Source: CAWBVG01 sp963792175 (GTDB lineage: Bacteria > Acidobacteriota > Vicinamibacteria > Vicinamibacterales > CAVVIG01). Taken from it: a DNA stretch of 64,000 nt. This document shows, in pieces, positions 19,244 through 29,121 of the stretch. Position numbers and translations under genes: made by a program. Below the pieces are notes generated by a model. It made no database searches, was not told the DNA's origin, and was given only the letters and a program-made list of their open reading frames with translations. Position 1 is the stretch's first letter, and each line of letters opens with the position of its first letter. The stretch lies in contig CAWBVG010000042.1 in the NCBI GenBank assembly GCA_963792175.1, positions 124,001-188,000 of the forward strand, given 5' to 3'.

Positions 19244-20950
19244 CCAGGCGATTGCGCGCATCCTCCGGGAAACCGCCGACCTCCTGGAGATCAAGGACGA
19301 CAACCCGTTCAAGATCCGCGCCTACCGGAATGGCGCGGACATCGCGTCCAATCACCCACACGATCTCGCCCGCCTGGACGAAACCGGCCTGCGGGAAATT
19401 CCCGGCATCGGCAAGGACCTCGCGGCGCGGATCGTCGAAATCGCGCAGACCGGCGACACCGCGTACCACCGCGAGCTCGTCGCCGAATTCCCGCCGACGA
19501 TTCTCGACCTGCTCCATCTGCAGGGTGTCGGGCCCAAGACGGTGGCGACCTTGTATCGCGAACTGGGCATCCGTACGCTCGACGACCTCGAACGCGCGTG
19601 CGCCGACGGCCGCATCCGATCGCTCCGCGGGATGGGATCGAAGAAAGAAGCGCTGATCCTGAAGGCGCTCGACGAGCGGAAGCGGTTCGAGGGACGCCAC
19701 CTGCTGCCGGACTCGCACGACGCGGCGGCTGCGCTCGTCTCATTTCTGCACGCTCGCGCGCCCGAAGCCGTCATCGAGGCGGTCGGCAGCCTGCGCCGCG
19801 GCTGCGACACGTGCGGGGATCTGGATCTGCTGGCGTCGGGGGCGCCGGCGTCGCTGATGGACGAATTCGTGGCCTATCCGGAAGTCGAGCGCGTGCTCGG
19901 GCATGGCGACACCAAGTCGAGCATCCTGATTCGCGGCGGCTTCCAGGCAGATTTGCGTCTGGTCGCCGCCGACAGTCGCGGCGCCGCGCTGCAGTATTTC
20001 ACCGGGTCCAAGCCGCACAACATCGCGCTTCGCGATCGGGCGATCGGCCTCGGGTTCAAACTCAACGAATACGGAGTGTTCCGGATCGCGGACGATACGA
20101 AGGTTGCCGGCGAGCGCGAGGAAGACATTTACGCGGCGCTCGGTCTCGAGTGGGTCGCTCCCGAGCTGCGCGAGCTTCGCGGCGAGATCGAGGCGGCCGA
20201 GTCGAACACCCTGCCGCATCTCATCGATCGGGGGGATCTGCGCGGCGATCTGCACACGCACACCACCGAAAGCGACGGGAAGGACGAGCTGCGCGCGATG
20301 GCGGCCGCGGCGCGCGACGCCGGCCTCGAGTACATCGCGATCACCGACCACAGTCAGTCGCTGGCCATGGCCAATGGTCTCGACGAGCGACGGGCGCTGG
20401 CCCACGCCGCCCGCGTCCGCGCTCTCGACGCCGAGGGGATCGGGATACGGCTCCTCGCCGGGATCGAATGCGATATCCGATCCGACGGGTCGATGGATCT
20501 GGCGGACGACTGCCTGGCGGCGCTCGACATCGTCGTCGCCTCGGTGCATTCCGGGTTCAATCAGGACCGCGCCGAGATGACCGACCGGATCCTGAAGGCC
20601 CTGCCAACCCCCACGTCGATATCCTGGGCCACCCCACGGGCAGAAAGCTCCTGAAGCGGCCGCCCTATCCGGTCGACATGGAAGCGATCGTCGACGCGGC
20701 GGCCCGGCACGGGGTGGCGATCGAGATCAATTGTCAGGTGAATCGCCTGGACGTCAACGACGTACACGCCAAGCTGGCGCGCGACCGGGGCGTGCCGTTG
20801 GTGATTTCGAGCGACGCCCATTCCAGGGATGCGTTCGCGCGGCTGCGGTGGGGCGTCATCGTCGCGCGGCGCGCGTGGCTGGAACCGGCGCAGGTGCTGA
20901 ACACGCGGCCGCTCGAACAGTTCAAGCGGGCCCTGAGGCGGCACCGGTGA
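19236..20950 (+). CDS. polX: DNA polymerase/3'-5' exonuclease PolX, frameshifted
   Basis: Bacterial PolX is a family X repair polymerase with a C-terminal PHP exonuclease. Helix-hairpin-helix motifs (LREIPGIGKDLAARIVEI; LLHLQGVGPKTVATLY) are followed by the nucleotidyltransferase site (GSLRRGCDTCGDLDLLA) and the PHP domain (DLHTHTTESDGKDELRA, AITDHSQSLAMANG, LGHPTGRKLL, SSDAHS). A one-base change near 20605 moves the last part into another frame. I chose TTG 19236 because it overlaps the preceding stop. The expected length is about 571 residues. Confidence 0.92.
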
Positions 20951-21198
20951 AGCTACCCATGCTCTCGGCGGATGACAAGCTGGCCGAGATCCGCCGTCTG
21001 TACTTCAAGACGACGCGTCAGACGATCCAAGAGGATCTCGCACGGGCGCTCGATCTGCTCAAGTCCATGCACAGCGAAGAGGAACGCGAGCGCGCCACGG
21101 TCTACATGGAAGGCCTGGCGCAGATGCGGTCGGACTGGAGTCGGGGTCAAAAAGGGAAAAGTAGAAAGGCAAAAGGCAAAAGCAAGAGGAAGCTCTGA
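20947..21198 (+). CDS. Small hypothetical protein with basic repeat-derived tail
   Basis: The 83-residue protein starts at GTG 20947, overlapping the polX stop as GTGA. Its body is helical and charged (LARALDLLKSMHSEEERERA). The last 16 or so residues are Lys/Arg/Gly/Ser only (KGKSRKAKGKSKRKL) and come from a heptad repeat. I do not recognise the family. Confidence 0.6.
   Translation: MKLPMLSADDKLAEIRRLYFKTTRQTIQEDLARALDLLKSMHSEEERERATVYMEGLAQMRSDWSRGQKGKSRKAKGKSKRKL
21148..21191. repeat. Heptad-repeat arm (GGCAAAA type)
   Basis: Consecutive units GGGAAAA, GTAGAAA, GGCAAAA, GGCAAAA, GCAAGAG lie inside the 3' end of the small basic protein gene and encode its Lys-rich tail. Confidence 0.7.
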
Positions 21199-21253
21199 TG
21201 CGCGGCGACAGGCAGCCATCGCTCGTGATAGAACCTCCCCCGAGGAGGGCGCC

Positions 21254-22131
21254 ATGAATCTGATAGTTGGAGCGACCGGAATCCTGGGCAGCGAGATCTG
21301 TCGAGTGCTTGCCGAGAAAGGAGAGCCCGTCAGGGCGCTCGTCCGGAGCACGTCGAATCCGGACAAAGTGGCGCAGCTGAAGGCTCTCAAGGCCGACGTC
21401 GTCATCGGGGACCTGAAGGACAGGCGCTCACTGGACGCTGCATGCCGCGGCGTGCGTGCGGTCATCTCGACTGCGTCGTCGACCCTGTCGCGCCAGGAGG
21501 GTGATTCCATCGAGAGCGTCGACCAGGAGGGACAACTGAACCTCGTCGACGCCGCCGAGGCCGCGGGCGTCAAGCACTTCGTCCTGATCTCGTTTCCGAA
21601 CGTCAACATCGACTTCCCGCTGCAGCGCGCAAAGCGGGCGGTCGAAGGACCGGGTGCAGCGAAGCGGGATGTCGTACACGATCCTGCAGCCGACGTTTTT
21701 CACGGAAGTGTGGTTGAGCCCCGCGCTGGGTTTCGACCCGAGAGAACGCGAAGGCACAGATTTACGGCAGCGGAACCACAAAATCAGCTGTATTTCGTTC
21801 CAGGACGTCGCGAGGTTCGCGGTCGCTGCGCTGGATCCCGCCTCGCGCCGAAACGCGAGCCATCAAGCTGGGCGGTCCGGAGGCCTTGAGTCCACTCGAG
21901 GCCGTGCGGGTGGCGGAACAGGTCGTCGGCAAGCCGATCGAGGTCCAGCACGTGCCGGAAGAAGCCCTGCGCGCGCAGCACAGCGCGGCAACCGACTCCC
22001 TGCAACAATCGTTTGCGGGATTGATGCTCTACTACGCGGGCGGCGATGTCATCGAGATGGCGGACACGCTTCGCATGTTTCCGATCCAGCCATTGAAGTC
22101 AGTTCGTGCGCATTTCCAGGGCGTCGTCTGA
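21254..22131 (+). pseudogene. NAD(P)-binding NmrA-like reductase, several frameshifts
   Basis: ATG 21254 opens with the Rossmann motif MNLIVGATGILGSEICRVL and continues with DLKDRRSLDAACRGVRAVI. The conserved part then moves frame near 21655 (SYTILQPTFFTEVWLSP), again between 21755 and 21790 (AQIYGSGTTK / KISCISFQDVARF), and near 21850 (AIKLGGPEALSPLEAVRVAEQ). Joined together these give an atypical SDR/NmrA protein of about 290 residues. Substrate is unknown. Several shifts in one gene suggest decay or locally poor sequence. Confidence 0.75.
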
Positions 22132-22137
22132 GGCCTG

Positions 22138-23293
22138 ATGAAACCGCTGCCGTTTCGCGCGCCACTCGAGGACTACGAACGGCAGGCGCGCGAGCTGGTC
22201 GAGGGACATCGCACCGGCGACGCCGACGCGATTCGGATCATCCACGAGAACCACCCGCGCTTCCTGGACGAGACGATCACGTGGCGGCCGAAATTCATGT
22301 CCAGCGCCGACATTCAGCAGGCGTCCTTCGATCACGACGACGCGCGGCTCGCGCTCGCGCGCTGGTATACGTTTGCGGACTGGACGGCTCTCAAAGAATA
22401 CGTCGACGCCGTCAGCGTCGATGGCCCGGTCTTCTGGTTCGAGTCGGCGGTCGAGGCCGTCGTCAACGGCGAGCCTCGCCACTCTTCGAACGCTCCTGCG
22501 TGACCACCCGGAGCTGATTCGGGCGCGATCGACGCGCAGAACGCCTCACGATCCGCCCGTGCATGGCGCGACCTTGCTTCACTACGTCGCCGCCAACGGC
22601 GTCGAGGGCCACCGGCAGAAGACGCCGGCGAACGCCGTCGACATCGCGCGGACCTTGCTCGAGGCTGGCGCCGAGGTCGATGCCACGGCCGGGATGTACG
22701 GCGGGCAATACGCGACGATGAGCATGCTGGTGTCGAGCGCGCATCCGGCGATTGCCGGTCTGCAGCCCCGGCTGGCGGAACTCCTGCTCGATTCTGGAGC
22801 GGCGATCGAAGGCCTCGGCTCCGAACAATGGAAATCGCCGCTGATGACGGCGATGGCCTTTGGCTATCTCGATACCGCCGAAGCGCTGGTTCGCCGCGGC
22901 GCGCGGGTTTCGACGGTGGCGGCTGCGGCCGGATTGGGACGCCTCGCCGATGCGGCCCGCCTTCTTCCTCAAGCGGATGCGCTGGACCGCCATCGGGCGA
23001 TCGCGCTCGCCGCGCAACTCGGGCACGTCGAGATCGTGCGGCTGCTGCTCGATGCCGGACAAGACCCGAACCGTTACAATCCCGACGGCAATCACGGTCA
23101 CTCGACGCCGCTCCATCAGGCCGCGTTCGCGGGTCACGACGATGTCGTCCGCCTGCTGGTCGAGCGAGGCGCGCGGCTCGACATCAAAGACACTGTCTGG
23201 CACGGCACTCCGCTGGGCTGGGCTCTTCACAGCGGGAAACCCAAACAGCTCGCGATCGCCGCGTACCTTCGAGAGCACGGGGCGAGCGACTAG
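22138..23293 (+). CDS. Ankyrin-repeat protein, frameshifted
   Basis: The first 110 residues (from ATG 22138) are an N-terminal region without clear repeats. A frame change near 22470 leads to ankyrin repeats: GATLLHYVAANGVEG, DIARTLLEAGAEVDATA, HSTPLHQAAFAGHDDVVRLLVERGARLD and HGTPLGWALHSG. Such proteins usually mediate binding. It follows the NmrA-like gene by 6 bases and precedes the cyclotransferase-VOC gene. The partner is unknown. Confidence 0.82.
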
Positions 23294-23307
23294 ACGCTTT
23301 CTTCACC

Positions 23308-24048
23308 ATGCCTCTTCTCTTCTCCTACGGCACGCTGCAGCAGGAAGCCGTTCAGCTGTCGACGTTCGGCCGGCTGCTCGACGGACAGCCGGACCAGCTC
23401 GTCGGATTCGAGCAATCGCTACTGAAGATCGAAGATCCCGAGTTCGTCGCAACCAGCGGCACGGCGCATCACGCCATCGTTCGCTTCAATGGGAAGACCG
23501 AGAGTCGGGTGAGCGGCACGGTGTTCGAGCTGTCCGAAGGCGAGCTCGCCAGCGCCGACCGCTACGAACCCGCGGGTTACAAGCGGATCTCGACGAAGCT
23601 GGCGTCAGGCAAGCAGGCATGGGTCTACGCGGCCGCGCCGAACGTCCAGCAAGCGGTCCCGTTCTTCAACGTGACCGACATCGAGGCGTCCCTGCGCTTC
23701 TACGTCGACGGCCTCGGGTTCGCGATGACCATGCGGTGGGCGCCCGAGGGACGCGTCCGCTGGTGCTGGCTCCAACTCGGCGAAGCTGCGGTCATGCTCC
23801 AGGAGTACTGGCGCGATGGACGCCCAGCGGGAGCGCCGGCGGGACCGCTCGGTCAGGGCGTGTCGGTCTGTTTCATGTGCGCCGACGCGATCGCGATCTA
23901 CCACGAGGTCACGTCGCGCGGGATTTCCGCGGCTCGCCCGTTCGTCGGCAATGGCTTGTGGGTGACCACCGTGCACGATCCTGACGGCTATCGCCTGGAG
24001 TTCGAGAGTCCGACGGACGTTCCGGAGGAGACGGAGTACACGGGGTAG
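23308..24048 (+). CDS. Gamma-glutamylcyclotransferase-like domain fused to VOC/glyoxalase domain
   Basis: The N-terminal 110 residues are an AIG2/GGCT-like fold, opening LLFSYGTLQQEAVQLSTFGR and containing GTVFELSEGEL and DRYEPAGYKRI. The C-terminal half is a VOC domain: QQAVPFFNVTDIEASLRFYV, then DPDGYRLEFESPTD near the end. The two are in one frame without a stop; the join is at WVYAAAPNVQQA. GGCT enzymes release 5-oxoproline from gamma-glutamyl compounds. Whether both domains are active is not known. A lost stop between two neighbouring genes is the alternative. Confidence 0.75.
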   Translation: MPLLFSYGTLQQEAVQLSTFGRLLDGQPDQLVGFEQSLLKIEDPEFVATSGTAHHAIVRFNGKTESRVSGTVFELSEGELASADRYEPAGYKRISTKLASGKQAWVYAAAPNVQQAVPFFNVTDIEASLRFYVDGLGFAMTMRWAPEGRVRWCWLQLGEAAVMLQEYWRDGRPAGAPAGPLGQGVSVCFMCADAIAIYHEVTSRGISAARPFVGNGLWVTTVHDPDGYRLEFESPTDVPEETEYTG

Positions 24049-24049
24049 A

Positions 24050-24824
24050 TCAACCCCGAGTATTTGCGACGACCCGCTTGCGGGCGGCCACGCGCAGGGG
24101 TTCGGGCACGTTCCGATCGACCGACAGCATCTGCAGGTCGCGGCTGCTCAGGCGCGGCATGAAGTTCAGGGTCAACGCCAGCGGCGTCTTCGGATTCTTG
24201 GTGAGGCCGAGGATCACGTTGTAGTTCTTCGTCCACGCACGGTTGCTGCCGATGATGCGGAGGATCTCGTCGGAGATGCTTGCCATTCGCGCGAACGCTT
24301 CGACCTCGGGCTCGCTCAACTTCGGACTGCTCAGCACAGCGGCGGCGATCATCTTGTTCGGGTCGCGGATCAGGAGGGCCCGCATTTCCCTCGAGCCGCG
24401 GACGGCCGCCTTCAGACGGTCCGAAAAACCCATCTTCGCCAGCTTCTGAGTGGCGGTCTCGCGATCCTCGTCCTCGTCGCCGAAGTCTTCCTGCACCGTC
24501 GGGGCGACGAGCGGCTGCTTCGGCATCGACGACCACCGGCGCGATCTCGTCGGGAAAGATCCCCCGGTCGCCGAAGAACTCGCGCAGATCGAGCGGCGTG
24601 TCCGAGCGCCCGAGGAATGCTGCGACGGTCTCGCGCGGAATACGGCTCAACGTCTCTTCCGCGGCGTCGCGGATCTCCCGGTCGGGATCCTCGACGAGCA
24701 GCGCGAGGATGGCGATCTGTTCGTAGGCGCGCGTCATCAGCGCGCCCTGCGCCGCCTCGAGGCGCACCTCGCGCTCGACCTCGCCGCGCTTGAATTGATC
24801 GAGGAGCGGAGTCGGGCCGATCAC
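24050..24824 (-). CDS. Conserved hypothetical protein, helical repeat type, frameshifted
   Basis: It starts at GTG 24824 in GTGA overlap with the rodZ-like gene. The first part (REIRDAAEETLSRIPRETVA) and the second part (LKAAVRGSREMRALLIRDP, KNPKTPLALTLNFMPRLSSR) lie in two frames, joined by a one-base change near 24530. The sequence looks like HEAT-type alpha-helical repeats. The stop is only 2 bases from the convergent VOC-fusion stop. I do not recognise a function. Confidence 0.7.
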
Positions 24825-25657
24825 CGGACGAGGTAATCCCGGAAGTTGTTCGGGGTGACGTGTGTCGTGACGACTTCGCCGGCCTTGCCGAGCGGTCTGG
24901 CGGCGGCGCCATTCAGCGTCATCGAGATGGCGGACGCGTCGCCGACGGTCAGGACCATCTCGCGTCGCACCACAATTTTCTGCTGCTCGCCGGCCTGCAG
25001 CAGACGGTCGAGCATTTTTCGCCCATCAATCGTCGCCGTCACCCAGCAGGGCTGCTTCACCGTCAAGGCAACAGTCAGCTCGTCACGCTCGGGAGCCGAT
25101 GCCGGGGCAGCTGGCGCGGGCGTGTCGGCCGGCAGAGCGGTGGTCGGGACGACCGTGGGCGTCGATGGCACTGGCAGCGAACCTGGTTCGATGGCGCGTT
25201 GCGCCGGTGCCGGCCTCGCCGTCACGAGCGCAGGCGGAGGCGCCTCCCGCACGCCGCGGCCGGTGCCCACCCACAGCATCGCGCCCGCGATGGGAATGCT
25301 GATGGCGACCAGCGAGAGATACGTGCCCGCCCGCCGGCGATCGCTCTCGAGCAGCTCGAAGTCGTCGTTTCGTTCCGAGGTCGGGTGGCCGGCGGTCACC
25401 GAGTCGTTCGGAAAGGTGGTCATGAAGTCCCGGATGGTCGTTTCGGGATCGAGGCCGACTTCGACGGCGTACGATCGCACGAACGCGCGGCCGAAAATGC
25501 CGCCGGGCAGGCGCGAGATGTCGTTGCGCTCGAGTGCTTCGAGCACGCCGACTGAAATCTTCGTCGCGTTGGCGATTTGACGCAGCGTAATACCGCGCCG
25601 TTCCCGCGCTTCACGCAGTCTGCTGCCGAAGTCGCCGGGCGTTCGATCTGCAGACAT
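24821..25657 (-). CDS. rodZ: RodZ-like helix-turn-helix membrane protein
   Basis: The N terminus is an Xre-type HTH domain (GSRLREARERRGITLRQIA, ISRLPGGIFGRAFVRSYA). One TM helix (LSLVAISIPIAGAMLWVG) lies near residue 130, followed by a Pro/Ala-rich linker and a C-terminal beta domain (VKQPCWVTATIDGRKML). RodZ links MreB to the membrane and helps set rod shape. The 278-residue length fits. mreB is not in this window, so the role is by family. Confidence 0.85.
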   Translation of the reverse strand: MSADRTPGDFGSRLREARERRGITLRQIANATKISVGVLEALERNDISRLPGGIFGRAFVRSYAVEVGLDPETTIRDFMTTFPNDSVTAGHPTSERNDDFELLESDRRRAGTYLSLVAISIPIAGAMLWVGTGRGVREAPPPALVTARPAPAQRAIEPGSLPVPSTPTVVPTTALPADTPAPAAPASAPERDELTVALTVKQPCWVTATIDGRKMLDRLLQAGEQQKIVVRREMVLTVGDASAISMTLNGAAARPLGKAGEVVTTHVTPNNFRDYLVR

Positions 25658-25681
25658 GACCGCGATAGGCCGTCGACTATG

Positions 25682-26288
25682 TTAGGGAGCCGGTCTGAGG
25701 CTGTCAATCGGGAGGAACAGCCCGATGCCCGCCACGCCCGCAGCGCCAGCCGCGGCCACGTCGTCGAACCGGTCGGCGGTGACGCCGCCAATCGCCAGAA
25801 CGGGCGCTCGCGACTCTCGAACAATCGCTCGCAAGCCTTCGATGCCCAGCACCGCAGCACCGGCCGCTTTCGATCGCGACGGAAACACCGTGCCGGCAAT
25901 CAGATAGTCGCAGCCTTCGGCCGCCGACGCCTCGCCGGGTGTGTGCACGGAGCGTCCAATCAGAAACCCGGTGGGAACGATGCGGCGCGCGTCGGCTGGA
26001 AGGATCGAGTCAGCGCGCAGATGGACACCGTCTGCGCCGCACCCCAGCGCCACGTCCAAGCCGATCGTTGACGACGATTCGCGACGTCGTGCCGCGGGCA
26101 ACTGCCAGGGCGGCCTCGACGAGCCCGGCGAGTTGGCCGGCCTCGAGATCGCGCTCTCGCACCTGAATGAAATCGACGCCGCATTGAACGGCGTTCTCGA
26201 GCTGGGCCAGCAGGAGGCGACGAGCGTGATCGAACGACGCGCCAGCTCCCGCGAGCCGCCGTCGATCCGTCACGAGGCACTGGATCAC
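25682..26288 (-). CDS. thiE: Thiamine-phosphate synthase-like protein, frameshifted
   Basis: GTG 26288 (VIQCLVTDRRRL) overlaps the preceding stop as GTGA. The first part has GVDFIQVRERDLEAGQLA and IVVNDR. A frame change near 26060 gives DVALGCGADGVHLRADSI, then DYLIAGTVFPSRSKAAGAAV and VLAIGGVTADRF, all typical of ThiE/TenI. ThiE joins the thiazole and pyrimidine moieties of thiamine. TenI, a related aminotransferase-like isomerase, is the alternative. No other thiamine gene is nearby. Confidence 0.82.
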
Positions 26289-26591
26289 TGCGGCGTGCCC
26301 TGATCGCGGATCGAGAGATCGTCTCTTGCGGCCGTCGGCGAACTCCGGGCGTGCGGGCGGAAGTGCGGGGCGGCCGGCGAATACGATCGCGAGGTCGGCA
26401 AAACCGGCGTAGAGATTGACGAGACCGAGGCCCGTGACGGCGCCTCTGACGAAATTGTTCGTCAGCAGATCGCGCAGCGCCGGCCAGGTCATGGCGAAGT
26501 AATTCCTCTCCCAGAAGCCCGACCACGGCAGGACGACGAGCAGCAGACCGACCTCGAGGAAGAACGCTACGTAGAGAAGACGGCGGGCCAA
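26285..26591 (-). CDS. Small two-TM membrane protein, unknown function
   Basis: It starts at TTG 26591, directly after the TPR protein stop. Two hydrophobic helices are visible: LLYVAFFLEVGLLLVVLPWS and AVTGLGLVNLYAGFADLAIV. In the present sequence its frame runs straight into thiE, but a one-base change near 26320 gives the ending DDLSIRDQGTPQ and a stop in GTGA overlap with thiE. About 102 residues. No family recognised. Confidence 0.6.
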
Positions 26592-28373
26592 CTACCCTCC
26601 CGTTCCACGCTTCTTCGGCGGCGGTGGTGTCGCGCTGTCCTCGAGCATCAGGCTCAGATCCAGTTCCACTTCGCTCTCGTGTTCGGTCTCGGCGTGTGCG
26701 GCCGGCGACGCCGCCGGCGAATCCAGATCGCCGAGGATGCTGTCGAGATCGATGGCGTTCGCGCTCAGCTGGAACTGGTGGGCCTCGAGCGGGTGGCGCT
26801 TCGGTTGGGCCTTGGGTGGCTTCTTGACGGGCGGCTCTTCGACGACGGGCTCTTCGACGACGGGCTCCTCGACGTTCACTTCCAGGACCGGCTCCTCATC
26901 TGTCTTCGCGTCGACGGGCGGCTCGAACAGCTGCGAATCGCCGGCGAGCAGGAGGTCGGTGCTGGTGAACGGCGACTCGCCGCTCAACCGGCTGGCGATC
27001 AACGCGTCGGGGTCGGGCTCGCCGCTCAGTTCGAGCGCACGCCGGAACCGCTCGATGTTCGAGTTGTCCCAAGGCTCGCGCGCCACGAGGTCCTCGGCGA
27101 TGAACAAGGCCTCGGTCGCGGCGCCGGCGGCGATATAGGCATCGGCCAACTGCGACTGGGCGCTGTACATCGTCGCTTCGAGCCCGCCGTCGACGCAGAT
27201 TTCGACGAGGCGCATCAACGCGGGAATGTGGTTGGGCACGCGCGTCACGAATTCCTGGAGCGCGGCGGCGGCCGCGCCCCAGTCGTTCTCGCCGACCGCG
27301 GTATCCGCGGCGAGTTCGACGGCTTTGAAGCCGGCCTCGGGGGCGTGTTCCGCAATCGTCCAGCCGAGCTGAGCGACGCGATCGCGCCGCGTTCGATCCT
27401 GTTCGATCAGCCGCCGCGCAATCGACAGCCCTTCGTCAACCGACTCCGCGTCCCCGCGCAGCCTCATGTCGGCGACCGTCAGCAACAGGTCCGGATCGTC
27501 GCCCGCGGTCTCGACCGTCAGGTACTGTGCGGCGGTCTCCAGGTCGCCCTTCGCGACGAACGCGCGCGCCAGCTCCGCCTTCAGCTCGGTGTCGCCGTCG
27601 TTCAGCGCCACCGCGCTCCGAAGGGTTTCGAGCGCTTCTTCCGTGTTTCCCTGCGCTTCGAACGCCGCGGCCACGCTTCGGAACTGATCGACCGTCGTCG
27701 CGTGCTCGCGCGCGCGCGGCAGTTCGCCGCCGGCGAGGTAGATGTCGAACAGCTGTTCCTTGACCTCGTCGTCGTCCGGGTTGAGAGTGGCGGCTTCGCG
27801 AAGGACGTCGATGGCCTGGGCCTGGCGTCCTTTGTCGGCGGCGAGCTCCGCGGCGATTTCCTTGAGATCGCGCAGAGCGCCGGCCTTGTCGCCCATTTCG
27901 ACGCGGGCACGGGCCGCTTCGAGACGCGCGTCGTAGTCTTCCGGGTCGAGCGATCCGAGGCGCACCTTGGCATGGAGGGCGCCGCGCGTGTCGCCTTTCC
28001 CCTTGCGAAGCTCGATCAGCGTATTGAGGTGCGTCCGCGCGTCGGCGTAGAGCTTCTGATTGGCCAGAATCTCGGCGACCTGCAGCAGCGCCCGCTCGTG
28101 ATCGGGCTTGAGCTTGAGGATCTTCTTGAAGATCGCGCCCGCCTTGGCGCTCGAGCCCTCCTCGCTCAGGTTGTCGGCGATCTCGGTGAACTGCTCGATC
28201 GCCTTCTCGGTCTGGCCGGCGCGCGCGTACAGATCGCCGAGCGTGTTCTTGGCGTTCCAGTCGCCGGGCGAGTCTTCGACAATGCGCACGTATTCCGCGA
28301 TGCCGGCATCGAGCTTTCCCTGCCGGATCAGCTTTTCGGCGTTGCGCAGCGTCAGAGCGCGATCGATCGGCAC
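26592..28373 (-). CDS. Tetratricopeptide-repeat protein with acidic C-terminal region
   Basis: The 593-residue protein starts at GTG 28373, just after rnhB. TPR-like helices cover roughly residues 10-450 (AKNTLGDLYARAGQTEKAIE, HERALLQVAEILANQKLYAD). The C-terminal 130 residues are low-complexity and acidic (EEPVVEEPVVEEPPVKKPPK) and end DLDLSLMLEDS-like. No signal peptide is visible. Related proteins occur in Myxococcota and Acidobacteriota; the role is unknown. It probably shares a transcript with rnhB. Confidence 0.82.
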   Translation of the reverse strand: MPIDRALTLRNAEKLIRQGKLDAGIAEYVRIVEDSPGDWNAKNTLGDLYARAGQTEKAIEQFTEIADNLSEEGSSAKAGAIFKKILKLKPDHERALLQVAEILANQKLYADARTHLNTLIELRKGKGDTRGALHAKVRLGSLDPEDYDARLEAARARVEMGDKAGALRDLKEIAAELAADKGRQAQAIDVLREAATLNPDDDEVKEQLFDIYLAGGELPRAREHATTVDQFRSVAAAFEAQGNTEEALETLRSAVALNDGDTELKAELARAFVAKGDLETAAQYLTVETAGDDPDLLLTVADMRLRGDAESVDEGLSIARRLIEQDRTRRDRVAQLGWTIAEHAPEAGFKAVELAADTAVGENDWGAAAAALQEFVTRVPNHIPALMRLVEICVDGGLEATMYSAQSQLADAYIAAGAATEALFIAEDLVAREPWDNSNIERFRRALELSGEPDPDALIASRLSGESPFTSTDLLLAGDSQLFEPPVDAKTDEEPVLEVNVEEPVVEEPVVEEPPVKKPPKAQPKRHPLEAHQFQLSANAIDLDSILGDLDSPAASPAAHAETEHESEVELDLSLMLEDSATPPPPKKRGTGG

Positions 28374-28997
28374 TTAGTCCATCGTATCAAAGAGGGATGG
28401 AGGGCGGAACGAGCGGCGATGCACTTCCGAGTAGCCAAAGCGTGCAACGGCGTCGAGATGATCGGCGGTCGCATATCCTTTGTGGCGATCGAAGCCGTAG
28501 CGCGGGTCGCGGCCGTGCAGTTCCAGCATCTGGCGATCGCGCGTCACTTTGGCGACGATCGACGCGGCGGCAATCGCCGAGCAGCGGCGGTCGCCGTGCG
28601 GGACGCCGCGCTGCGCCATCGGCAGCTCCGGTACGCGGAATGCGTCGACGAGCACGATGTCGGGCAGCGGCGACAACGCCAGAATGGCGCGCTGCATGGC
28701 GCGCAGCGACGCCTGATGAATGTTGATGCGATCGATTTCCGCCGGGTCGGCCGCGGCGACCGCCCAGGCCACGGCATGCTTGAGAATCCGTTCGTAAAGC
28801 CGCTCGCGCTCGGGCGCCGGCACGGCCTTCGAATCGCAGACCCCGGGGATGTGCTTGTCTGGATGCAGCACGACGGCGGCCGCGACAACCGGACCGGCCA
28901 GACAGCCCCGCCCCACTTCGTCGACTCCCGCGACGTGCACGAACCCGACGCGGCGCAACGCGTTCTCGAGCGTGCGCATCGCAGGAACCCGGGTCAT
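28374..28997 (-). CDS. rnhB: Ribonuclease HII
   Basis: RNase HII removes ribonucleotides from RNA-DNA hybrids. The 207-residue protein has the catalytic DEVGRGCLAGPV motif, CDSKAV, a central Asp in VLVDAF, AIAAASIVAKVTRD and YGFDRHKGYAT. It follows rplS in the conserved ffh-rplS block, separated by a heptad-repeat element. ATG 28997 is used; an in-frame ATG lies six codons later. Confidence 0.94.
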   Translation of the reverse strand: MTRVPAMRTLENALRRVGFVHVAGVDEVGRGCLAGPVVAAAVVLHPDKHIPGVCDSKAVPAPERERLYERILKHAVAWAVAAADPAEIDRINIHQASLRAMQRAILALSPLPDIVLVDAFRVPELPMAQRGVPHGDRRCSAIAAASIVAKVTRDRQMLELHGRDPRYGFDRHKGYATADHLDAVARFGYSEVHRRSFRPPSLFDTMD

Positions 28998-29000
28998 GCT

Positions 29001-29121
29001 TCTAAAGTTAAAACTTAAAAGGTAAAAGTCAAAACCAGGAAGACTGGCGTTTCTGGTTTTGACTCCAGGAAGACTGGCATTTCTGGTTTTAACTTTTGAC
29101 TTTTAACTTTTAACTTTTAAC
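29001..29121. repeat. Inverted heptad-repeat element (GTTAAAA type) with 30-bp tandem core
   Basis: The left arm (GTTAAAA, CTTAAAA, GGTAAAA, GTCAAAA) and right arm (five units near TTTTAAC) are complementary. Between them are two near-identical 30-bp copies, 29035-29064 and 29065-29094, differing at two bases. The rplS stop codon at 29110-29112 lies in the right arm. The element separates rplS from rnhB. Confidence 0.88.

Noticed and set aside
18255..20654. One long open frame joining the GHMP kinase to PolX as a fusion protein
   Set aside because: The third GHMP motif lies in another frame and ends in its own TAA at 19241, overlapping a TTG start for PolX. The fusion results from a one-base change near 19055.
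26679..29018. 779-codon plus-strand open frame opposite the TPR protein and rnhB
   Set aside because: This is an antisense shadow caused by high GC; it has no recognisable domain, while the minus strand encodes clear TPR and RNase HII proteins.
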